The translations under genes were made by a program, and so were the position numbers. A DNA stretch of 64,000 nucleotides from Rhizopus sp. PT2906 (taxonomy: Eukaryota > Mucoromycota > Mucoromycetes > Mucorales > Rhizopodaceae). The stretch spans positions 43,024 through 107,023 of the forward strand of contig JAMYHX010000097.1 of assembly GCA_025529335.1 (NCBI GenBank). Reading direction: 5' to 3'. Below are positions 48,781 to 60,048 of the stretch, in pieces (within the stretch, counting starts at the first letter, position 1; every line of letters starts with the position of its first letter). Below the pieces are notes generated by a model. The model did no database searches. It saw only the letters and a list, made by a program, of their open reading frames with translations, and was not told where the DNA came from.

Positions 48781-51197
48781 TTATTCAACCTTTAGAGATT
48801 TACGCAAGTATCCTTTCACGAACCAAACAGTCGCAAAGCTTACAATAGCCCATAAAAGCCCTATCACAAGTTCAATAGCTTGATGCATCTTTGACGTTAT
48901 GTTGAATATTCTTAGCTGAGGCTCGTCCCATCTAACAAAGACTAAGTATATTGATTGATCTTCAAGTATTTGAAAAACTTACGTGCTTTCAACCCATGTT
49001 CCTTTACTTGGATCAACTATTTTGACGATATTTTTTCTTTCATCATATTGTAACCCTGTTCCGTACGCTTCATGGTAATTTGTAAGCGACTTGATGCATT
49101 TTTGCATAATGCAGTATTCACCCACTGCACAATCTTGAATGGTTGTGCATGCACGATCCGTTGCTTTACCGTTCAAGAAGCTCAAGAAGCTCAACACAAA
49201 TCTTGGTATAAGCTGAGGCTGTGGGCTTTGGAAGGATAAAACGGACGCATAATGGCTAATTGTACTGATACCAGATACTAATAGCACTTTACATGAATCT
49301 TTTGTTTAAACAGGATGTATGTATATCACTTACCGTTAAAGTAATTTTGCATCAGTGGACATGAAAAGTTAGATACAAGACAATCAAGCAGAGAATGAAC
49401 AAGGGTGCAGTTAGCCGAGATGAGGGAGGAGTTGCTATTTCTGTTAGAGGCTTCATTATAAATAGCATTAGCAGTGGAGTTGACAAGTCCGCATATTGAG
49501 CTTGTCATTTTATCCAAATCCACTTGATAATCTAAATCACTATTATAATGACTACAAAAATGGCGTCAATTAGTTTTTAGACATTGATCTTTTGATTTTC
49601 ACTTACTTTCCAAGTTTGCTTTGGTAATCGGTAATGACAGCTGCCTTTATCTTGCGGCTCTGTTGAAGAAAACTCATGGCACTACTTGGAGGGAGCTTTC
49701 TTTGTATGCCATCTGAGCTAGCAGAATTCAGACCGGGATATTTCTCAAGAGATACGACAAGAGGTTGATTTAGTTCTTGATCATCAACATGAATATAATA
49801 ACCCATATAATCGGAGTTTATACCAGAAACAGACTGGAACTCAAAAATGCTTTCTATCTTGTCAAAATGAATACGTTTAAAGTCTGCATTTCGAACACAG
49901 GGGAAAGTACATGTCGCATTCAGATAGGGGCAGGGTATAGCCCTTGTAGCATTGGTGCATTCGAAAGGAGATATAATATCCTTTACGAATCGCTGAGATC
50001 CAGCAAATGCCCAATCCTCTGCTGTGAATAAGGTATACAGAATATGCTTTGGTAAAGTGTCTAATGCTATAGGAGCCTATAACATAAAGTGTGAAAATTT
50101 ATCATGTCTTGCTTATGTCTACCCTTACACGCGATAAAGCTTCAGCAATAGCCAACACCGTAACTAGTCCTGAAATATCTTTTGAGGCTCCTATGGTTAG
50201 GTCATGAAACAAGGCGCGACTATCCAGATTTGAAGAGACGACAATGATTGGTTTATTGTCGTCTGCATCAAGATTGACTGATGGTGTAGAATAAACGCTC
50301 ATGCCGCCAACTGGCTGACACCAACCTAAAAGTATTTAGTTCATTCTATTAAAAAAAAAAGGTAATCAATGGTAGTTATTACCTCTTCGAAGACATGTTT
50401 TTGCATTGACTGCTGCCCACATGAATAAATCAAAATCAACAGCCTTTAGTGGATATTGTCTATACTGTTTCTCTACATTGTACGTTACAGCCTACACACA
50501 CACAAAATGACGGGAAGAGATTAACATGACGCGCGCGATACACTGTGTTTTGTAGCTGAGCACATACTTGATTGATTTGGTTATAGGCATTGTTGGATAT
50601 GTCATCAGTCGGTTTGATTGCAAATATAGGTATATCAAAGCTTTGTTCTATTAGATTAAGTGCTTGTGGATTCCATTGGTATGGATCAGAATCGTTTGCA
50701 TATAATCCGAATTGGCAGTTGGGACAAGTTGAATCAGGTGAAGGAATGTTGGTATTATTCAATTCGTTCTTGATCAACACAATGATGCCCGCTACTCTCT
50801 TAGTCTGAATTAGCTGCTCAATGTTACTTGTAGTAAGCAAATCAAGCGTGAGAATAACTGCAGCATCATTAGTCAAGATGTTGTTATGGATAAAGTTATC
50901 CAGATCTTGAGTTGTATTTGCTTGATAGAGTATTCCACTCTTCTTTTTTAGTGAATGACATCCGATTGTACCTGTAGCATTCAATAGTTTCACACATGGC
51001 CAATTGTTTAGATTAGTGTAAATATGAGGGTAAAGGGTAGTAGCAATATCGTCTGCCCTAACTTCAAATAAAAGCAACAATAAAGAACAGATAAGAAAAA
51101 AGAAGAAATAAGGAAAGAGCAGCCTTGAATGTATTGTTTTTATTGAAATACCACTAAACAGCAAGATAAAATACAAGCATATTGTTCTAATAAGCAT
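48781..51197 (-). CDS. NCSTN: Nicastrin, gamma-secretase substrate-receptor subunit
   Basis: Seven exons (51197-50568, 50491-50383, 50325-50129, 50076-49607, 49551-49334, 49286-48983, 48931-48781) encode about 692 residues (human 709). An N-terminal signal peptide (FFFFLICSLLLLLFEVRA) leads a Cys-containing luminal domain with LYPHIYTNLNNWPCVKLLNA. The aminopeptidase-like core includes IIVVSSNLDSRALFHDL and AIALDTLPKHILYTLFTAED, then GSQRFVKDI. A single transmembrane helix (IGLLWAIVSFATVWFV) and a short basic tail end the protein. Nicastrin is the receptor subunit of gamma-secretase. The frame opens further to ATG 51245, but ATG 51197 is preferred because the upper part is poly-T leader just 14 bases from the TPS2-like stop. 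Confidence 0.87.
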
Positions 51198-51258
51198 TAT
51201 TGTTGCTACAAGAAAAAAGAAAAAGAAAAAGGAAAAAAAAACCATTTGATTGGCTCAA

Positions 51259-54140
51259 TTATGAGCAAGCCAAAGTCTGAAGCATCTGGATGATTTCTTG
51301 AGGTGTATTGACGTGCCAATTGGCATGTGTTTTCTTCTCGGAAGGTCCAACAGTAATCGAATAGAGATGAGAGCCACGTTCTGGCCAGACACTGGATGGA
51401 CTTTGATGAGCAGAACTCAGGGCACGGAACATGTCCTCGTCTGTTTTGTCATCGCCGGCACAAATGGCCAAGTTCGTGTCTGGATTCTTTGATAGAATTC
51501 TCTTGACAATTTCTCCTTTATTGATAGACATGGGGCGTACTTCAAGGTTCTTCTTACCAACCAAGATCTCTACTGGATACTTTGATACAATAGCATTCTC
51601 CAAATGGTTTTGACATTCTTTAGCTTGGAAGGCACTAAATAGATTGAATATCATCCTACTCTTTTTCTTATTCACTTACCCATATTCTGCATCAGCCTGT
51701 CTATAATGCCATGTGACCGATGACTTTTTATGTTCTACAAAGCTACCCTGGGTTCGCTCGGTGTAGTAGTCAAAAATCTCAATCACATCCGATTTCCAGC
51801 TCATGTCCAAACCATCCACTACACTCTGCCATTCACTTGAACCTACAGGTTTGACATAGCATCCATGCTCTGCACTAAGACCGATGTTTTTGATATTACT
51901 GCCTAACCATTCATCCAATGTAGCTTGGTCTCTTCCAGAGATGACCCAGACAATATTTTTGGGATCGTTACACAAACCCTGAAGAGCCTTGAGCATTTCA
52001 GGAGAAGGCGTGGCGGCCGAAGGAACCGACACGATGGGAGTCAGAGTTCCCTATGTGTGAATATTTAACTTTTAGAAAAACCAGAATATGATTCTACTTA
52101 CATCATAATCAAAAAACATGATTCTCTTTTTAGCTGCTTTATAGTCTGTTAATAACTTTGGACTGTTCAAGGTAGGTGTCGCACGGGACTGCAAGTCGTG
52201 TTGCTGACTGATCGTGACAAGCTGCTTGATGAATGAATGAGCCCAGAAATCAGCGGTTCGGCTGGTAACGTGCCTATAGAGTTGCTAACCTAATGTTGGA
52301 CAAAAGAAGCCTTTTTTCCATCTATTACACATTTACCTCATGACGTGTGACTTTCTCATCCAAGGACATCGTCAATGCGTCATTGATGCTCTTTGCGACC
52401 TCTGCGTAATCCCAAGGGTTGACCAAAATAGCGGCACTCATGGATCCGGCTGTTCCAGTAAATTCAGACAAGATGAGTTGACCAGGCTCATTCTTGTGGT
52501 GCTGACAGAGAACGTATTCATAACTAGTTGTGTTCATGCCATCTCGGCTGCAGGTAATCAGAAGTAAATCAGCCACAGATAACAAGGCATAGTACTCGTC
52601 ACGGTCAATGTCTTGATGATAGTAGTGAATGGGCGTATATTCCAAAGAACCGTATTTGCCATTGATATGGCTCACTGTTTCTGAGATCTTGGCTTCCAGC
52701 TTGGAATGATCTCCATGAGTGGGTGTAGCGACCTGAATCAAGACGACCTTGTTACGCCATTCGGGATAATCCCTCAAAAATCCCTCGAATGCGTGGAGCT
52801 TTTGAAGGATGCCCTTGGTACTGTCCAACTTGTCTCGACCAGCAATGATCTTTTTGCCACTGTGCATGTCTCGAATAGCGTTCATCTTGGGTCGGACACC
52901 AGGCTGTTTACTAAATTGGCTTACTCGGGCACAATCAACACCGATTGGGAAGGTGCCAACTGAGATCAAGGTTCCATGATGACTGACACCGATCTGAGTA
53001 GTTTCACAGCCCAAGACACGTGTACAAGAAGAGATGAAATGTCTCGCGTATGAATAGGTCTTTAAGAATATGAGTGGCAAAGAAAAAAATCCTTGTATTG
53101 GTCATTTTACCTGGAAACCAGCTAGATTAGCTCCCAAGATGCCTTGTAATATCTCATTACGAGCTAAGATGATTCGTCAGTGGTTATGATTATATCTATT
53201 TCTTTGTCTTATTTTACTTTGAAGGCATCGAAATACTTCAGAGCTTGGGAAAGTGACGTGGATAAAGATACCAATGGCTGCATCAGGCAGTGCTTCACGG
53301 ATCATTTCAGGCACCAAAAGCAAATGATAATCATTAATAAAGACTAAATGACACAATGGTTAAGCAAATACAATACAATAAAAGGAACTTACTAATATCA
53401 TTTGGTTGATATCGATCGATGACCGTCTTTGCAAATTGACGGTTTACAGCTACATAATCATCCCAGTAGCTTTTTTCGACTCTGCTACTGCATGAGGAAG
53501 ATCTTTCCAAATAATGGAATACAGGCCAAAGAACTGCAATATTATGAGTAAATAAATAAAAACAAAAAAGAATTGATCTACCTTGTTTACAATAACCTTC
53601 GTAATGACCATGCGATTTTTCATCAAGAAATACAGGTATAACATGAGCTGTTTCCCAAAGAAGAGCCTGTAGTTTGACCTTATCCTCTAGAGCGAGCTTA
53701 TTAGGAGCGATCAGTTTACGTGTACCTTGTTCCTTGATAGGACCTGTCCAACCGATATGAATGGTTTCATAATCTTTACGTAAGCTTTGAAGTCCAGCAT
53801 ACAGGGCTTGATGGCCTCTTCGTTCTACAACAGTCCAATCTGCAGCATGAAACCTCATGCGTAAGGTAGTGCCACGTCGATGATGGCGTGCCAGCTTAGA
53901 AATAGGTGCAGCGGCTACAGCATCGGAAGACGACGGCTCGTCCAAGGCAGGCATGGGCGGAGGGTACTTGGAAGAAGGAGATCGAGGAGGAGAGAGAGGC
54001 AATTGGTGGTCAGTGTGTTGAGCACGAAGGATGTTGTATGGAATCTGATGTGTAACATGAATGATACGTCCCTTGATATGAGGCGATTGACCAGAAAGGG
54101 GCAAATAATGAGCTACGTTCTCTGCAGTTAAAGGAATCAT
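51259..54140 (-). CDS. TPS2: Trehalose-6-phosphate phosphatase (TPS2-type, TPS+TPP domains)
   Basis: Eight exons (54140-53582, 53533-53393, 53343-53218, 53163-53111, 53059-52337, 52284-52102, 52050-51680, 51634-51259) encode about 843 residues. The N-terminal GT20 domain has HIGWTG, INDYHLLLVPEMIREALPDA, GANLAGFQTYSYARHF, GRDKLDSTKGILQKLHAF and SRDGMNTTSYEYVLCQ. The C-terminal HAD phosphatase domain retains FDYDGTLTPIV (nucleophile Asp), WVISGRD and CAGDDKTDEDMFRAL. Intact HAD motifs argue for active phosphatase, making trehalose from trehalose-6-phosphate. An intron splits DYD|GT. A TATA-like tataaata lies about 50 bases before ATG 54140. Whether the TPS half is catalytic is uncertain; in yeast Tps2 it is not. 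Confidence 0.93.
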
Positions 54141-54389
54141 GGAGAAAGAAACAAGGAGATCCGACGACAACAGAAAAAAATACGGCTGTATTTATACATA
54201 TTGTCACGGGGTAAAAGTCGTTACAGAAAAACGGGGGAGAAAGTAGAGTTACACTTGAAGCATATGATTGATAAAAGAGTAAGGCTTAATCATGTTACAG
54301 AAGTAATCTATTTCCTATCCCAGTAAAATCTCAAGTGGATCTTTTATCGATGACTTTTTGTGAAGCGGTAAAATACAAAACTTTAAATT

Positions 54390-55674
54390 TTATTTACGGC
54401 AGCGGTCATAATTTTCCACAAACCAGTCAACAGACTCCTTGATGGCTATTTTACATGTTAGTTTATGTCTATGATCTATTCGCTGTTACTTGCCAGTTTC
54501 AAAGGGGGTAAATTGGAAATCAGGAAGGTATTTCATTAATTTGGCATTACTAGCCGTCTTCTTGTATTGTCCATCTGCCTTGGTTGTATCAAACTATTGC
54601 GCGATGATTTAGTTATATGCCATGAAGTCTCGTCTTTCTTACCTTGTATTCTCCCTTAAAATCAAGTGCCTTCACAATAGCATCAGCAACATCCTTGATA
54701 GAGACCTCATCTTCTTCTCCAACTAGAAAATGTTATTAAGAATTTATTTTACTTGATCTCTTCTTTTTTGTTATTACCTGACAAGATGATTGGGGCAATT
54801 TCTTCATACTCTCTTAATGCCCAAACGAAAAGTTTGGCTAAATCACGAGAGTAAATAAATTGACGAAGAGGCTTACCGCTTCCCCAAACAATAAAAGGCG
54901 TGTCGTTTTCTAAAATAACAAATTAGAACATCAATTATCCTCTTTTGCATATTATTTTTACTCTTGGCAAGATAACACTTGTGTGTCAAGCCAGGCAAGA
55001 CATGAGATCCTTCAAGTTCATAGTTGTCGTGTGGACCAAAGATGTTGGTGGGAATAACAGAAGTGAAATGACATCCATATTGTTCATAGTAAGCGCTTGT
55101 AAAAATTAAGATAAAATGATGATGAAATTTATAAAGGTTGCTTACTGGTTATAAACATCAATCATACGCTTTCCATGAGCATAGCCAAAGTTGGAGTCGT
55201 GAGGAGGGCCGTTATGAACCATGGTTTCATCAATAGGATATGTTGTCTTATCAGGAAAGATACAAGTGGAAAGACAAGAAACAACCTTCTTGACGTTATG
55301 TTCCTTGGATTGCCACAAGACATGTTCATTAATAAGCATGTTATCACGTAAGAAGTCGAGCTTATACTTCATATTTTTAAATAAACCACCGACCATGGCA
55401 GCCAAGTGAATGACATGAGTAGGCTTATATTTATCGAAAATAGCCTTCACATCTTGTTCTTTTCTATAATTTATATATGCTTATGGTTAGCAAGCTGTCA
55501 ATTAAAATAGATAAAACTGTACCTCAAGTCACCGTCTTTGGAAGATAAAAAGATCCAAGTTTCTCCTTCTCTCTTACCAAAGCGTTCACTCTTTTCGTTT
55601 TCAATGACCCATTTGATAGCTTCACCAACAAGACCAGTACCGCCGGTGACAAGAATAACTGATTCAGTTGCCAT
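54390..55674 (-). CDS. GDP-L-fucose synthase (epimerase/reductase)
   Basis: Seven exons (55674-55523, 55463-55146, 55095-54962, 54909-54778, 54722-54643, 54593-54494, 54445-54390) encode 323 residues (human GFUS is 321). It is an extended SDR: NADP motif VTGGTGLVGEAI, HLAAMVGGLF, catalytic Ser region SCLSTCIFP, YxxxK as YAHGK, then PTNIFGPHDNYE and RQFIYSRDLAKLF. It converts GDP-4-keto-6-deoxymannose to GDP-L-fucose in the cytosol; fucose is a known sugar of mucoralean wall polysaccharides. The sixth intron has a GC donor (G|GCAAGT at 54493-54492); only that donor keeps the C-terminal frame ETAIKESVDWF. Confidence 0.95.
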
Positions 55675-55824
55675 GTTGAGATGAAAGATTAAGAAAGAAA
55701 AAAAAAAAAAAAAGCTGGAAAAAGGGCTTAATATGCTGCGTTTAAATATAAAAATTGGGCTATTGAGCTTGGCGTAGTACGTAAATGGCGCAGATCATTT
55801 TTTATATTCTACGCAAGTACTCGT

Positions 55825-55880
55825 ATTCTAGACAAGTAAACGTAAAAGATTGATTCTAGACAAGTAAACGTAAAAGATTG
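55825..55880. repeat. Tandem duplication of a 28-base unit
   Basis: Two perfect copies (55825-55852 and 55853-55880) with a short partial third copy after them. They lie about 150 bases upstream of the GDP-L-fucose synthase start codon, so they fall in its promoter. Confidence 0.85.
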
Positions 55881-56222
55881 ATTCAAGACGAGATAATGAA
55901 TAAAAAGTACAAATATGTAATTAGTGTTTATTTTGATGTATTACTGCTCCCAGTGATGAACAAGTCTTTCTTTTAAAGGAAAAATCCTTTTTTAAAGGGG
56001 GCGCGCGTCCCTGTAAGCTTGTGTACTTGAATGATCTTCAAGTATAAAAGCACGTTCACTATTTTGCAAATGGAAAAAGCTCATCTTTTGGATTCTAATT
56101 GACTTATTTCATAAAGGAATTGACAAGTGCTTTTTTGACGCTTTTATCATAATAAATGTCTAATCACAATTCACAAAATACATTAAATCATCACTGATAA
56201 TACAATATTCATTTAATAGCAT

Positions 56223-56554
56223 TTAATCCCTTGTATTAAAAGGATCTAATAGTATTTTTACATGCCAGTTGAAAAACACCATAGACAGGGTCTTTCTTGC
56301 GTTTTTGTCTTCCTCTGAAAGATTTTTGTTGGTCAAACTCGTGCAACATAAGATTAAAGTACAGAAATAAAGCCATTTCTTTTTATCTCTTTCTTCTTGA
56401 AAGAAACAGAGGGAAGAGAGCCAAATGAAAACTTTACAAATTCGTATTCTATACCAAATAACAAGAGAATGCTTCGATCCCTGAGCAAGTTTATCGTGGC
56501 GCCACACATTGACAAGTTTCGTTGACGACATTACAGGAAGCACCTGTAGCATTG
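56223..56554. mobile_element. Diverged copy A of a dispersed repeat, right end near 56531-56554
   Basis: Two blocks match copy B at 59672-60015: 56343-56404 (cataagattaaag and on through tttctttttatctctttc) and 56531-56554, which matches the terminal inverted repeat of copy B at about 16 of 18 positions. Its left terminus could not be found and may be deleted. Minus-strand open frames through both copies share FQEE-type then ERDKKK text. Copy A directly abuts the Fanzor-like remnant. Confidence 0.5.
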
Positions 56555-57430
56555 CCCAACTCGAATCTATTCTGTGGCTTTCTTTTCTATAAATTGCAAA
56601 CTAGCAATTTTGCTGAACACGCGACAGAGAATATAGTACTCAGCCTTGTTATAGAAAGTTTTTCTAACTCCCGCCCAAGCTGGCAATGTTTCCTCATAAA
56701 AGACGCACGCATAGAGAGATGCACCAATTGTAAAGGGATGGGCCACAAATCACCTTGTTCTGCCCTGTGCAAAATCCATTTGTTGTCCAAAACTGAAATG
56801 TTTACAAAGAATCTGGACTCAAGCCATCGTACTTTTACAAGCAAGCTGTCATTTGATCAATGTGTCAAGTGTCCCTATAAAGGCTCCTTAAAGGCTAAAA
56901 CGATATCTACCTGTAAAGCCAACCAATCATGTACGCTTATAGTTCATGGAAAGCCTAGATGTTAAATGAATTGTCATTACTCTTCTTTTCAATTAATATC
57001 AAGGGCTTGACCCCTAACGAGAACAACAAAGTTTTGCTTGCAAATACTATAAATGGGATGAGGCTTCATCAGAAAAAGAGAAAGTAGACGCGACACAGTA
57101 AAAGAGTACTAGTGTCGCTTATAGTCTTTGGTTCGGGGATGCTTGGAAAAGATTCGGAAAAGCTCAAGGAAAACAGATCCGACGTTACTAGTGCTTTCTA
57201 TCGATCATTTATAAAAAAGAGAGATAACTGGCAGTTACAATTGATGTATACAAAGCATCAAAAGCTTGCAATGAGTAACGATCCTCTTACAAGTATGTCC
57301 TGGTTTGCAACACCTACAAGACACTATGTCAACGAGGTATCAATGCTCACAAGAACATATCGTCCATTTCTCTTTCTGTTTGGGATGAAAAGAAAGCCGA
57401 TCTTCCAAGCACAAAAGAAAGTAAAGTGTT
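56522..57430 (+). pseudogene. Decayed Fanzor/TnpB-like nuclease gene
   Basis: An N-terminal frame (56522-56965) contains a zinc-knuckle-like motif, RCTNCKGMGHKSPCSALC. After about 150 bases a second piece (from 57112) reads VFGSGMLGKDSEKLKENRSD, then YRSFIKKR. A shift to another frame at about 57234 then gives IDVYKASKACNE, a stop at 57276-57278 and, in that frame, YVLVCNTYKTLCQRGINAHK. These match in order the late RuvC and zinc-ribbon region of eukaryotic Fanzor and bacterial TnpB proteins (pattern idEykTSkvC ... vlvC..C..lwqRDvNAakN). Frame breaks, the stop, loss of ribbon Cys and Asp-to-Gly at the RuvC-III position mark it as dead. The middle of the protein is missing. Confidence 0.6.
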
Positions 57431-57593
57431 TCTCTTTTTAATAAAATTGTTACACAATGTCTGAATTTAAAGTGTATTAAAAACTATAAACATTTCCAAA
57501 ATTCACATGCTGCGTGGAAATGCTTTATTTACAGACCCTGTCCTTTCTCTCTTTTCTTTCTCTCCCCTTTTTTCTTTCTTTACTTTGTTAACC

Positions 57594-59159
57594 ATGTTCA
57601 GAACTGCAGCTACTCGTTCCATACAATCAATCACTCGCTCTATTCCTAAAAGAACCTTCACTCAATCTGTCATAGCACGTAACGCTGCCGGCCTTCCTAC
57701 TTCTCTTCAAGCTTTCACTGAAGAAGAACTTATGCTCAAAGATACAGGTACGCAAAATATTTAAATCCTGTGTTCAACATTATAATAATACAATTTCAGT
57801 TGCTAGATTCGCTCAAGAAGTGGTAAAGCCCAAGGTGCTGGAGATGGATGAAACTGAAAAGGTCGATCCTACTGTATTAAAGGGTCTCTTTGAACAAGGG
57901 GTAATGTTGATATACTGTCGCATATGTTATACTAATAGAGACTGATAGCTTATGGGTATTGAAACTGATGCAGAATATGATGGTGCCAACTGTTCTTTCA
58001 TGTCTGCTATTATCACTATTGAAGGTAAATGTCAAAAGAATTAGGGTAAAAAAAGGTGAAATTCACCCAGAGGCTTTATTAGAACTTGCCAAGGTCGATC
58101 CTTCTATCAGTGTTCTCTGTGATGTTCAAGTGAGTTACTGATCTTGACTTGTTTAGAAACATATTAACAACTTATAGAACACACTTGTTGGTACTCTTGT
58201 ACGTAAATATGGTAATGAAGACGTCAAAAAGAGATTCCTTCCCAAGTTAGCTACAGACACAGTCGGTTGCTTCTGTTTATCTGAATCTGGTTCAGGTTCT
58301 GATGCATTTGCTCTTCAAACACGTGCAATTGAAAAAGACGATCATTATGTCCTTAACGGTTCAAAGATGTGGATTACCAACTCTGGTGAAGCCGATTTTT
58401 TCCTTGTATTCGCCAACGTGTAAGATGGGAGATGATAAAGAAGCCTTTGATCTAATATTTTTACTAGTGATCCTTCCAAGGGTTATAAGGGTATTACCTG
58501 TTTCATTGTCACAAAGGATATGGGTGTTCAAATTGCAAAGAAGGAATCCAAACTAGGTATTCGTGCTTCTTCCACTTGTGTGTTGAATTTTGATGACGTG
58601 ATTGTTCCCAAGGAAAATATTCTTGGTGAGGTCGGAAAGGGTTACAAGTATGCTATTGAAATCTTGAATGAAGGTCGTATTGGTATTGCTGCTCAAATGA
58701 TTGGTTTGGCTCAAGGTGCTTATGATATTGCCTTACCTTATCTCTTCCAAAGAAAGCAATTCGGTCAATTCATTGGTGATTTCCAAGCTATGCAACATCA
58801 ATATGCACAAAGTAAGTTCATGATCAAAGTAGAGTATTCCAGAATAGGTTATTGATTGTTGTTGTTATGTAGTCGCCGTTGAAATTGAAGCTGCTAGACT
58901 TTTGACTTATAATGCCGCTCGCTTAAAGGAAGAAGGAAAGAGTTTTATTAAGGAAGCTGCTATGGCCAAATTGTATTCTTCTCAAGTGGCTGAACATGCT
59001 GCTAGTAAAGCTATCGAATGGTGTGGCGGTGTTGGATTCACACGAGAATTGGGCGTTGAAAAGTTCTATAGAGATGCCAAGATTGGCGCTATCTATGAAG
59101 GTACAAGCAACATTCAGCTTCAGACAATTGCCAAATTGGTTTCTTCACAATACAAATAA
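57594..59159 (+). CDS. ACADSB: Short/branched-chain acyl-CoA dehydrogenase, mitochondrial
   Basis: Seven exons (57594-57747, 57800-57900, 57949-58024, 58083-58129, 58178-58419, 58468-58811, 58873-59159) encode 416 residues. The first 30 residues are Arg/Ser/Thr-rich (MFRTAATRSIQSITRSIPKR), a mitochondrial presequence. Family motifs follow: LMGIETDAEYDGANCSF, CFCLSESGSGSDAFAL, MWITNSGEADFFLVF, FDDVIVPKENILG, RKQFGQFIGDFQAMQHQ and AIYEGTSNIQLQTIAK, where the Glu of YEGT is the catalytic base. The order and text fit the ACADSB branch, acting in isoleucine breakdown and short-chain beta-oxidation. It is separate from the cytochrome b5 fusion near the window start. Confidence 0.93.
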
Positions 59160-59671
59160 ATATAGACTTTACCTTGAAATAGATTTGCTGTATCAGGATT
59201 TATCCGTCAGTAGTCAATAATGACAATTGGGGCAAAGAGAAAGAGAGTTAGGACGAATCGAGTGCCTTTAATAAGATGGTGGTCCCTAATAACAATGATA
59301 GATTAGAGTCATTGGATATGCGTGCCTTAAACCCCAGTTCCTGGTAATTAGCTTAAATGATGATCCACACAGTTGTTTCAAAGTAACAAGCTGAGGTCGA
59401 ATAATTGCCAGTTATTGGTTAATAGTTGATCCACTAAGTATGAATACAATACAGAAGGAGCATAATTCTCATCCTTGTCGTCATCGTTGTTGCAATCCTC
59501 CGTATATTTAGATTCTCTCCTTGTACAGTCAGATTGGAGAAATTCGGCGTTCCACCCAATGAACTTTTCAGCGGCTGCATAGAGAATTTTTCGTCCCACA
59601 ATCCCAAAAAATATTCTGCGCCGTTACCGAGAATTTCTCGACGGTCAACACTACATGCATTATAAAATAGG
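59160..59671. other. Intergenic region before the inverted-repeat element
   Basis: About 500 bases with no recognised gene. A 73-codon minus frame (59378-59599) has no motif. Confidence 0.35.
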
Positions 59672-60015
59672 CTAATGCTACGGGCGCTTCCTTAGGGCGC
59701 TACCTATGCTGTCACTATACAACTTCACATTACCAATGCCTCTGCCTAATCTAAGGCTTGTCCAGTTCTCTCTCTCTGATATAAAATACGATGTCATTAT
59801 AATTACACGTATTCTTGCATCTTTGTTGATAGACTGACAACATAAAACTAGAATAAAGAAATAACAATATTTCTTTTTATCTCTTTCTTCTTCTTGAAAA
59901 GAACCAATCCAAGATGGTAACTTCATAAAGCCATGTTTAGTTTGACCCTGCAGATTAAAAAGCTTTGTTGGACGATATCATAGGTAATGGATAGAGGTAG
60001 CGCCCGTAGTATTAG
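59672..60015. mobile_element. MITE-like element, copy B, with imperfect terminal inverted repeats
   Basis: The left arm 59672-59708 begins CTAATGCTACGGGCGCT. The right arm 59979-60015 is its inverted partner, matching at 28 of 37 positions overall and 16 of the outer 17. The body is 344 bases, AT-rich and without a full coding frame. The internal block 59837-59900 matches copy A at 56343-56404. No clear target-site duplication was found, so the element class is not assigned. Confidence 0.55.
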
Positions 60016-60048
60016 TCTAATTTCTGGTGCATTTTCTGGTGCTTGTAG

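Noticed and set aside
51198..51245. Upstream ATG for nicastrin
   Set aside because: It would add a poly-Phe leader encoded by the T-rich tract and sits 14 bases from the previous gene's stop; the ATG at 51197 is more credible.
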